Positions 16,677 to 23,680 of a stretch of 64,000 bases of DNA are shown here, piece by piece. Origin of the DNA: G965215225 sp965215225 (GTDB lineage: Bacteria; Pseudomonadota; Gammaproteobacteria; CBDBNL01; JAAOII01); contig OZ244039.1 in NCBI GenBank assembly GCA_965215225.1, positions 992,001 through 1,056,000 of the forward strand. The letters run 5' to 3'. Under the pieces are notes generated by a model, which was not told where the DNA came from, did not search any database, and worked only from the letters and a program-made list of their open reading frames with translations. Position 1 is the first letter of the stretch; each line of letters starts with the position of its first letter. The position numbers and the translations under genes are program-made.

Positions 16677-17957
16677 TTAATGAGCTGCCCATTTTATCGA
16701 GTCTAGATCTACTCCTTCCTGATACAGGTCCCACAAGGGCGACAGCTCGCGCAATTTTCCGACCGCACTTTTCATATCCCTAGCCGCCTTATCTACCTGC
16801 TGCTCAGTGGTGAATCTACCAAATGAAAAGCGAATGGAACTGTGTGCCAGTTCGTCATTACGGCCTAAGGCACGTAAAACATAGGAGGGTTCTAAGCTAG
16901 CAGAAGTGCATGCCGAACCTGAAGAGACTGCAATGTCTTTCAATGCCATCATTAGAGATTCCCCTTCAACATAGTTAAAACTGACATTGAGATTATGGGG
17001 GACTCTTTGACTTAAGGACCCATTCAAATAGACCTCTTCTACGTCCTTAACCTGCTGCCAAAACCGCTGTTGTAATTTAGCGATTCGCTTGTTTTCTTCT
17101 TCCATAGCTTCTTTGGCAATGGCAAAGGCTTCTCCCATGCCTACTATCTGATGGGTTGCTAGGGTGCCAGACCTCATTCCTCTTTCGTGTCCTCCCCCAT
17201 GTATCTGAGCCTCAATTCTCACGCGGGGTTTGCGCCGAATGAAGGCTGCGCCTATGCCCTTAGGACCATAAACCTTATGAGCAGAAAAGCTCATTAGATC
17301 TACTTTCATATCTTGTAGATCTATTCTTACCTTGCCTGGACTTTGGGCTGCATCTACATGAAAGATAACCTTCTTTGCGCGGGTAATTTCACCAATAGCC
17401 TTGATGTCATTAATAACCCCTATCTCGTTATTCACATGCATCAGGCTTACCAAGATAGTATCTGGGCGAATGGCAGCTGCTAGTTTTTGGGGTTCGATGA
17501 TGCCTTCGCTATTGGGGTCTAGATAGCTTACTTCAAATCCTTCCCTTTCAAGCTGACGACAAGTATCCAACACTGCCTTATGCTCTATCTTAGAGGTAAT
17601 AATGTGCTTACCTTTCTTACTATAGAAGTGGGCGGCTCCTTTGATACATAGGTTGTCGCTTTCAGTCGCCCCTGAGGTCCAAACAATTTCACGCGGGTCG
17701 CAATTAACCAGCTCGGCAATCTGCTTACGAGCATTTTCCACTGCTTGTTCGGCTGCCCAACCATAGGAATGAGAGCGAGAAGCAGGATTACCGTAAATCC
17801 CATCAGTGGTTAGATAAGCCATCATCTTTTTTGCTACTCTTGGATCCACCGGCGTAGTAGCGGAATAATCAAGGTATATAGATTTGTTGTCCTTTATAGT
17901 ATTTTCCATAGTATCTTCCATAATATTCTCCATAATATTCTCCATAGTATTTTCCAT
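16677..17957 (-). CDS. iscS: Cysteine desulfurase IscS with repeated N-terminal extension
   Basis: This PLP enzyme removes sulfur from cysteine for Fe-S clusters and tRNA thiolation. The catalytic core starts at IYLDYSATTPVDPRVA. The PLP lysine lies in SAHKVYGPKG and the catalytic cysteine loop reads SSGSACTSASLEPSYVLRALG. The total of 426 residues exceeds the usual 404 because of an N-terminal stretch made of four-residue repeats (MENT MENI MENI MEDT MENT). The first ATG has an AGGAAA ribosome-binding-like sequence at suitable distance, but five in-frame ATGs are possible starts. It is divergent from the downstream phosphatase gene and leads iscU and iscA. Confidence 0.96.
   Translation of the reverse strand: MENTMENIMENIMEDTMENTIKDNKSIYLDYSATTPVDPRVAKKMMAYLTTDGIYGNPASRSHSYGWAAEQAVENARKQIAELVNCDPREIVWTSGATESDNLCIKGAAHFYSKKGKHIITSKIEHKAVLDTCRQLEREGFEVSYLDPNSEGIIEPQKLAAAIRPDTILVSLMHVNNEIGVINDIKAIGEITRAKKVIFHVDAAQSPGKVRIDLQDMKVDLMSFSAHKVYGPKGIGAAFIRRKPRVRIEAQIHGGGHERGMRSGTLATHQIVGMGEAFAIAKEAMEEENKRIAKLQQRFWQQVKDVEEVYLNGSLSQRVPHNLNVSFNYVEGESLMMALKDIAVSSGSACTSASLEPSYVLRALGRNDELAHSSIRFSFGRFTTEQQVDKAARDMKSAVGKLRELSPLWDLYQEGVDLDSIKWAAH
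17898..17957 (-). repeat. Five 12-bp repeats containing the iscS start codon
   Basis: Five head-to-tail copies of ATGGARRATAYT form the start of iscS. Each copy contains an in-frame ATG, so the repeat multiplies potential initiation codons and adds about 20 residues compared with the usual N-terminus. The sequence pattern is direct; any effect on expression is inference. Confidence 0.85.
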
Positions 17958-18085
17958 AACATTTCCTATATAAAACTATTATAAGCCATTAATCATTATA
18001 GTCTTAATATCATTTATATCAAGTTATTTTAGCATGATTACTAGCCAATGCTTTATAATTGCCCCTCATCTTTGAGCAATCTACT

Positions 18086-18757
18086 ATGAATTTTACCGCT
18101 TTTCTTTTTGATCTAGATGGTACCCTGATAGATTCTGCCCCAGATCTAGTAGGAGTAACCAATGGTTTAAGGGTGAAAGAGCAGCTTTCGCCACTTCCCT
18201 ACTCATTATTGCGTTCCTATGCCTCAGAAGGAGCAAGGGGTTTGATTAAGAAATCTTTCGGTGAGGCGCAGGCTGCTGAGCTGCTTACTAAACGGGAAGA
18301 GGCTTTTCTTATTGACTATGGCGCAGATCCACTAAGACATGGCACCAAACTGTTTGTTGATATGGAACAGTTGCCTGAAATATTGCAAACCGTTAAATGG
18401 GGAATAGTAACCAATAAGAAGCGCTCGCTTTCAGAGACGCTTAGCGAACATATCCCATTATTACAGCAAGCGCAAATAATGGTATGTGGTGATGACACGG
18501 AGGAAGCCAAGCCTCATCCTCTCCCAGTTCTCCATGCTTGTGAAAAATTAGGAGTAGAGGCATCTAGCACCCTATTTATTGGCGACAATATTAAAGACAT
18601 TCAAGCCGGCCGTAGAGCAGGCACAGCTACCATGGCCGCCCTCTATGGCTATTATCGCCCTGATGAAGACCCACAGAAGTGGCAAGCAAATTATTATGTT
18701 TCCTCCCCTCAAGATCTCCTAATAGAGCTGAAAAAACTAGTATCGGTTCTTGTATAA
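18086..18757 (+). CDS. HAD-superfamily phosphatase, phosphoglycolate phosphatase-like
   Basis: This is a 223-residue HAD hydrolase when started at the ATG at 18086 (MNFTAFLFDLDGTLIDSAPDL). The upstream TTG would add nine unconserved residues. Motif I is DLDGTL with the nucleophilic Asp, motif II is in WGIVTNKKRS, the motif III lysine is in EAKPHPLPVLHACEKLG, and motif IV is FIGDNIKDIQAGRRAGT. This pattern, with a C1 cap after DSAPDL, is that of Gph/PGPase-like proteins, which dephosphorylate 2-phosphoglycolate, but related enzymes act on other small phosphates. It is divergent from iscS and lies 28 bases before the first symporter. Confidence 0.82.
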   Translation: MNFTAFLFDLDGTLIDSAPDLVGVTNGLRVKEQLSPLPYSLLRSYASEGARGLIKKSFGEAQAAELLTKREEAFLIDYGADPLRHGTKLFVDMEQLPEILQTVKWGIVTNKKRSLSETLSEHIPLLQQAQIMVCGDDTEEAKPHPLPVLHACEKLGVEASSTLFIGDNIKDIQAGRRAGTATMAALYGYYRPDEDPQKWQANYYVSSPQDLLIELKKLVSVLV

Positions 18758-18785
18758 TTATCTACTTTATTAATAACATAAAAAA

Positions 18786-20714
18786 ATGCAAATGATTTGG
18801 CTCTGGCTATTTGTTGCGCTCTATGGGATATTCTGTATCTATTGGGGCTATCGTGGCATGCGTCTTGCCACTAGCGCGAGCGAATATATGATAGCGGCAA
18901 GACAACTGCCGACATGGGCTTTCGTTTTGGCTGCAACTGCAACTTCTTTTTCCGGTTTTACTTTTGTTGGTCATCCAGGTTTAATATATCTAGACGGCCT
19001 CCAGTATGCTCATACTTCCTTTTATGCTATAGCTATTCCTTTTGCCGGCCTCCTCTTTCTCAAACGCCAATGGCTGATAGGTAAGGCTGGTGGCTTTATC
19101 ACGCCTGGCGAGATGCTTGGCAGCTACTATCGTTCGGATACTATTCGCCTTCTCGTTATTTTGATAACCCTTATCTTTTCGGTTCCCTATCTGGGCGTGC
19201 AATTAAGGGCTTCTGGATTCCTGTTTCACATTTTGACCCATGGCTTCTTAAGCATAAATGCTGGTATGTTGTTATTATCGGCAATAGTGGTTTTCTATGT
19301 TGTATCAGGTGGGCTACGGGCGGTTGCTTATATAGGTAGTCTTCAAGCTGTTCTTCTTGCGATGGGAATATTGTTGCTTGGTGCTTTTACTCTCTATTTC
19401 ATTGGTGGGATTGACTCCTTAAGCCAAGGGGTCTTTCTTCTCAGTCAATTAGACGAGAACCGAACTCCAGCTGGCTATAGTCACTATATTGCCATTCCAG
19501 GTATCATTCAGTGGGTAGCCAGTGGTGCTGAGGCTCAGGGTGGGGCCTGGACTGCGGCTATGAATCTGACTTTTATGTTTGCTGTCATGGGCATTCAGTC
19601 CTCGCCTGCTTTTACCGTCTGGGCTTTTGCCAGTCGGAGTCCAAAGGCATTCGCTCCTCAACAGGTATGGGCGTCCTCTTTGGTGATAGGTTCTATACTT
19701 GTGCTTTTTTCGGCGGTTCAGGGTATGGGAAGTCATCTATTGGGTGCCGACCTGAAATTCTTAGCTGCTCATCCAGAAGCTGTCAATAATGTCTTCGGCA
19801 GTGTGCTTGCTAATCAGGATCTTATGGAATCCACTGGTCGTCAGAATGCTCTGGTTGGTCGCTTGATTCAGGTGATAGGTCAAACAGCTCCCTGGTTAGT
19901 TGGGCTGCTTGCTATATGTGCTTTGGCAGCTATGCAATCTACCGGCGCTGCCTATATGTCTACGGCTGGCACCATACTGACGCGGGATCTAATAGTCCAT
20001 TTCATTCGCCGCGATATGAACGATTCGATGCAAAAAAACTGGGCAAGGGCTTGTGTTTTGGTTGTTGTCCTCCTTGCTCTCTTAGTAGCCATCACCTCAA
20101 CCGATGCTCTGGTTCTATTAGGTGATCTTGCCTTGTCATTTGGCTTTCAGATGTGGCCAGCATTAATCGGCATATGCTATTGGCCCTGGTTAACCAGATG
20201 GGGAATTGCCATAGGGCTGGCAACTGGCATTATTGTGGTAATGCTGACCGGCAACATAGGTGTCAGTTGGTTCGGTATTGAAGCCTGGGGTCGCTGGCCC
20301 CTAACCCTTCATTCTGCCTTTTGGGGTATGTTGTTTAATTTGCCGATTGCTATAGTCATTTCTTATTTCACTCAAGCTGAGAAGGACATAAATCACAAGC
20401 AAAAGTTCCACGACTTTTTAGTTGCCTATACGCGATTGCCAGATGAACATAGGAAGCTCATTCCCTTGGCTTGGCTAATAGCCATAGGCTGGTTCTTCTT
20501 TGCTGTAGGTCCAGGAATGGTTATTGGCAATAGTATTTTTGGCGACCCTAATGATATGAACACCTGGCTTTTTGGCATCCCTTCATTGAGGTTATGGCAA
20601 ATAGTCTGGTGGCTCTTAGGTGTAGCTATGATGTGGTTGCTTGCCTATAAGATGAACTTTTCAACCTTTCATGGTGATGAAGCAAGTCTTAAGCGGATAA
20701 ATCTCTCCTCGTAA
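18786..20714 (+). CDS. Sodium:solute symporter family protein (copy 1)
   Basis: This is a 642-residue integral membrane transporter of the SSS family (PutP/ActP type), with about 13 hydrophobic helices. It begins with a helix and the phrase YWGYRGMRLATSASEYMIAAR. The segment TATSFSGFTFVGHPGLIY falls in the first helices where SSS members bind Na+. LAAMQSTGAAYMSTAGTILTRDL is the conserved helix with small residues. The substrate is not readable from sequence. The nearby acetyl-CoA synthetase genes suggest a short-chain carboxylate such as acetate. It is strongly similar over its full length to the next gene, so it is a tandem paralogue. A terminator-like hairpin follows it. Confidence 0.85.
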   Translation: MQMIWLWLFVALYGIFCIYWGYRGMRLATSASEYMIAARQLPTWAFVLAATATSFSGFTFVGHPGLIYLDGLQYAHTSFYAIAIPFAGLLFLKRQWLIGKAGGFITPGEMLGSYYRSDTIRLLVILITLIFSVPYLGVQLRASGFLFHILTHGFLSINAGMLLLSAIVVFYVVSGGLRAVAYIGSLQAVLLAMGILLLGAFTLYFIGGIDSLSQGVFLLSQLDENRTPAGYSHYIAIPGIIQWVASGAEAQGGAWTAAMNLTFMFAVMGIQSSPAFTVWAFASRSPKAFAPQQVWASSLVIGSILVLFSAVQGMGSHLLGADLKFLAAHPEAVNNVFGSVLANQDLMESTGRQNALVGRLIQVIGQTAPWLVGLLAICALAAMQSTGAAYMSTAGTILTRDLIVHFIRRDMNDSMQKNWARACVLVVVLLALLVAITSTDALVLLGDLALSFGFQMWPALIGICYWPWLTRWGIAIGLATGIIVVMLTGNIGVSWFGIEAWGRWPLTLHSAFWGMLFNLPIAIVISYFTQAEKDINHKQKFHDFLVAYTRLPDEHRKLIPLAWLIAIGWFFFAVGPGMVIGNSIFGDPNDMNTWLFGIPSLRLWQIVWWLLGVAMMWLLAYKMNFSTFHGDEASLKRINLSS

Positions 20715-20778
20715 AGGGGAAATTTTTCTCATAAAAAAATCTTAAAATTTGCTATTCAAAGCAACAAATACTTAACTT

Positions 20779-20806
20779 TTGCCTATAATAAGGCAATTAT
20801 TTTTAT
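20779..20806 (+). terminator. Likely intrinsic terminator after symporter copy 1
   Basis: A six-pair stem TTGCCT/AGGCAA with a six-base loop is followed by a T-rich tract (TTATTTTTATT). It separates the two symporter genes. The stem is short and AT-containing, so it is probably only moderately strong. The loop contains TATAAT-like bases, so a promoter role for copy 2 cannot be excluded. Confidence 0.55.
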
Positions 20807-20863
20807 TAACTTGTTAATGAGAATACTTTTTTATTAGTTTATAAACAAAAAAGGAGAAATAAT

Positions 20864-22807
20864 ATGGAAGCATCAGTAGTTTGGTTGGGTATATTTGTTA
20901 TCCTGTATTGGATATACTGCATCTATTGGGGGTATCGTGGGATGCGTATGGCTACTACAGCTAGCGAATATATGATAGCTGGAAGGCACTTGCCTATATG
21001 GGTCTTTGTCTTGGCAGCGACAGCAACCTCTTTTTCTGGATGGACCTTTGTAGGTCATCCTGGCTTGATATATAGAGATGGTCTCCAATATGCTTATGCA
21101 TCTTTTTATGCCATCACTATTCCATTTACAGGTCTTCTCTTCTTGAAGCGTCAGTGGATATTGGGGAAAGCCTATGGCTTTATCACACCTGGTGAAATGT
21201 TTGGTGATTATTATCGTTCTGATATCATTCGTTTGCTAGTTGTAGTAGTGGCTATCATATTTTCTGTCCCTTACCTAGGTATTCAGTTACGCGCATCGGG
21301 ATTCTTGTTCCATGTTCTGACCAATGAAGCAGTAGGGATTAATGCAGGTATGGTATTGTTATCGGTGATTGTTATCCTCTATGTCGCTTCTGGTGGATTA
21401 CGGGCAGTTGCATATGTAGATACACTGCAAGCAGTCCTTCTTGCTTTAGGAATTGTTCTCATAGGAATTGTTACTCTCAATGCAGTGGGCGGATTTGCTA
21501 AGCTGAATGAAGGTATATTCCTTCTAAGTCAATTAGACGAGAAACGAACGCCAGCCGGATTTAGCCATTATATTGCTGTTCCGGGAGTGATTCAATTCGT
21601 GTCAGCCGGTGCCAAGGCCCAAGGAGGTGCTTGGACGGGTGCCATGAATCTCACCTATATGTTTGCTCTGATGGGCATTCAATCATCGCCAGCATTCTCA
21701 ATGTGGGCTTTTTCTAATCAGTCACCTCGCTCGTTTGCACCTCAACAAGTATGGGCATCCTCTTTTGGCATAGGCCTCATACTCATGGTATTTACTGCTA
21801 TTCAGGGCATGGGAGGCCACCTTATAGGAGCCGACCTCAGCATGGTGACTCAGCATCCAGATGCTGTGAACAATATTCTTGGTAGCGCTCTTGGCAATAA
21901 AGATATCATGGAAGTATCTGCCGCTCAAGGACAATTAGTGCCGCGGCTGATTCAATCTGTAGGTGATACTGCCCCCTGGTTAGTTGGTCTCTTAGCTGTA
22001 TGTGCTTTGGCAGCCATGCAATCCACCGGTGCTGCTTATATGTCTACTGCTGGGACCATGTTAACCCGTGATCTACTGGTTCACTTTATCAATAAGGATA
22101 TGTCTGATACAGCTCAAAAACTCTGGGCGCGTATTGGTGTATTGATCATTGTAGGCTTGGCATTGATAGTAGCGATCACTTCTACTGACGCACTAGTTTT
22201 GCTAGGCGGTCTTGCAGTTGCATTTGGTTTTCAAATGTGGACTTCATTGCTCGGCATATGTTATTGGCCCTGGCTGACTAGAGCAGGCGTAGTGACAGGA
22301 CTTATTCTGGGTCTTATTGCCGTGATGATGACAGAAAGCATAGGTGTTGCATGGTTCGGTATCGAGGCTTGGGGTCGTTGGCCCTTAACGCTTCATTCTG
22401 CTTTCTGGGGCATCTTGTTTAACTTACCAGTTGCCATTATCATTTCCCGCTTTACTCAGAGTGAGGAGGATACCAAGCATAGGCAGAGGTATCATGATTA
22501 TGTTAGAACGCATACAGAACTTCCAGCCGAGAAGAAGTCTCTAGTTCCACTGGCTTGGATTATAGCCATAGTATGGTTTATCTTCGCGGTAGGACCTGGC
22601 GCTGTTATTGGTAATACTATCTTCGGCAATCCTAATGATATAAATACTTGGGTTTTTGGCATGCCATCAATATGGGTGTGGCAAATACTCTGGTGGGCAC
22701 TAGGTGTCGGTATGATGTGGTTTCTTGCTTATAAGATGCATTTTTCTACATTTACTGCTGAGTTAGAAGCATCAGTCAAAGAAGCGTCGGTAGACCCAAC
22801 GAAATAG
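20864..22807 (+). CDS. Sodium:solute symporter family protein (copy 2)
   Basis: This is a 647-residue SSS-family transporter, collinear with copy 1 from end to end (YWGYRGMRMATTASEYMIAGR, TATSFSGWTFVGHPGLIY, LAAMQSTGAAYMSTAGTMLTRDL). Differences are scattered and mostly conservative, more frequent in the periplasmic loops and at the C-terminus (SVKEASVDPTK). Codons also differ, so the duplication is not recent. It is preceded by AAAAGGAGAAATA, a very good ribosome binding site, while copy 1 has none so clear, which hints that copy 2 is the more strongly expressed. A strong terminator follows. Carboxylate uptake is inferred from the downstream acs genes. Confidence 0.86.
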   Translation: MEASVVWLGIFVILYWIYCIYWGYRGMRMATTASEYMIAGRHLPIWVFVLAATATSFSGWTFVGHPGLIYRDGLQYAYASFYAITIPFTGLLFLKRQWILGKAYGFITPGEMFGDYYRSDIIRLLVVVVAIIFSVPYLGIQLRASGFLFHVLTNEAVGINAGMVLLSVIVILYVASGGLRAVAYVDTLQAVLLALGIVLIGIVTLNAVGGFAKLNEGIFLLSQLDEKRTPAGFSHYIAVPGVIQFVSAGAKAQGGAWTGAMNLTYMFALMGIQSSPAFSMWAFSNQSPRSFAPQQVWASSFGIGLILMVFTAIQGMGGHLIGADLSMVTQHPDAVNNILGSALGNKDIMEVSAAQGQLVPRLIQSVGDTAPWLVGLLAVCALAAMQSTGAAYMSTAGTMLTRDLLVHFINKDMSDTAQKLWARIGVLIIVGLALIVAITSTDALVLLGGLAVAFGFQMWTSLLGICYWPWLTRAGVVTGLILGLIAVMMTESIGVAWFGIEAWGRWPLTLHSAFWGILFNLPVAIIISRFTQSEEDTKHRQRYHDYVRTHTELPAEKKSLVPLAWIIAIVWFIFAVGPGAVIGNTIFGNPNDINTWVFGMPSIWVWQILWWALGVGMMWFLAYKMHFSTFTAELEASVKEASVDPTK

Positions 22808-22822
22808 CTTCAACCTTACACA

Positions 22823-22855
22823 AAGAAGGGCGGCCTTAGCCGCTCTTCTTTATTT
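22823..22855 (+). terminator. Strong intrinsic terminator after symporter copy 2
   Basis: A 12-pair stem, AAGAAGGGCGGC with GCCGCTCTTCTT (one G-U pair), closes a four-base loop CTTA and is followed by TATTTAT. The placement just after the symporter stop is as expected. Confidence 0.85.
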
Positions 22856-22866
22856 ATAATAGCTTG

Positions 22867-23094
22867 ATGCTCTTTAGTCTTCCTGTTTCTATTATTGTTT
22901 TAGTTGCGGTTTTGTATTATCCGGTCTATCGGCTGATACTTACGGTGAGCGTGGGCAGACTACAGAAGAAGAAAAACGCTATATTGAATGAAGAGGAAAT
23001 AAAGGGACAATCTCGTCGTGCTCACTTCATTACCATTATCCTGCTTCCTTTATTCTCTTATATATACAATACACATCTAATGGGAGGAGGCTAA
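22867..23094 (+). CDS. Small membrane protein of unknown function
   Basis: I do not recognise this 75-residue protein (start ATG at 22867). It has two hydrophobic segments, at about residues 4-28 and 52-68, separated by a basic/polar loop containing RLQKKKNAILNEEE. The C-terminus ends Gly-Gly-Gly, and the encoding DNA supplies GGGAGGAGG as ribosome binding site for the next gene. The stop overlaps the start of the TPR gene by one base (TAATG), which suggests coupled synthesis of two membrane-bound partners. It lies between the symporters and the acetyl-CoA synthetases, so a role in that module is possible but unsupported. Confidence 0.6.
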   Translation: MLFSLPVSIIVLVAVLYYPVYRLILTVSVGRLQKKKNAILNEEEIKGQSRRAHFITIILLPLFSYIYNTHLMGGG

Positions 23095-23666
23095 TGTATG
23101 AGAATCTGAAGTGGGCGGCCATTATCTTAGGGGTTTCATGGGTGCTATGGACTTTTTATGATGGCGTAGTTAGGCCTAATCTGGATCCTGCTACTGCAGC
23201 CTATGGTCGCGCGGTGAGGGATTTTAAGGACGGTAAATATAATATTGCCCTTGAGGGTTATGAGAAGACCCTAGTAAATGACCCACAACATCTAGGAGCA
23301 TTAAGAGGCAAGGCGGATAGTTTGTTGCTCTTAGGCGACTATCGCTCTGCCATTGCTATTTATGATGAATTGATTGAGCTATCTCCTGAACTTGGAGTGC
23401 ATTATGCTAATCGTGGTATAGCCTATGATCGGCTTGCTGATTATCAGAAGGCTATTGAGGATTATGAACTTGCCCATTCGTTGAATGAGGACCTAAATAA
23501 AGGGCCTGGATGGCTGACTCGCTTCCTTCGTAACCAAGAAGCCAAGCCAGCTACTATTAAAGACCGAGCGGATTATTTGAAAGCACAATTACAACTGCCT
23601 CCAGCTGAAAGAGTGCTTCACAAGCCAGAAGAGGACGATAGACAAAGACCCTATACAAGAAGATGA
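23094..23666 (+). CDS. Membrane-anchored tetratricopeptide-repeat protein
   Basis: This 190-residue protein has one N-terminal membrane anchor (AAIILGVSWVLWTFYDGVV) followed by about three TPR units between residues 38 and 145. Diagnostic phrases are DGKYNIALEGYEKTLVNDPQHLGALRGKAD and GDYRSAIAIYDELIEL, then ANRGIAYDRLADYQKAIEDYELA. TPR repeats mediate protein contacts, so this is probably an assembly or scaffold factor facing the periplasm or cytoplasm. It overlaps the preceding small membrane protein gene by one base and ends 14 bases before acs1. No enzymatic motif is present. Confidence 0.78.
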   Translation: MYENLKWAAIILGVSWVLWTFYDGVVRPNLDPATAAYGRAVRDFKDGKYNIALEGYEKTLVNDPQHLGALRGKADSLLLLGDYRSAIAIYDELIELSPELGVHYANRGIAYDRLADYQKAIEDYELAHSLNEDLNKGPGWLTRFLRNQEAKPATIKDRADYLKAQLQLPPAERVLHKPEEDDRQRPYTRR

Positions 23667-23680
23667 TTTAGAATGAAAAA

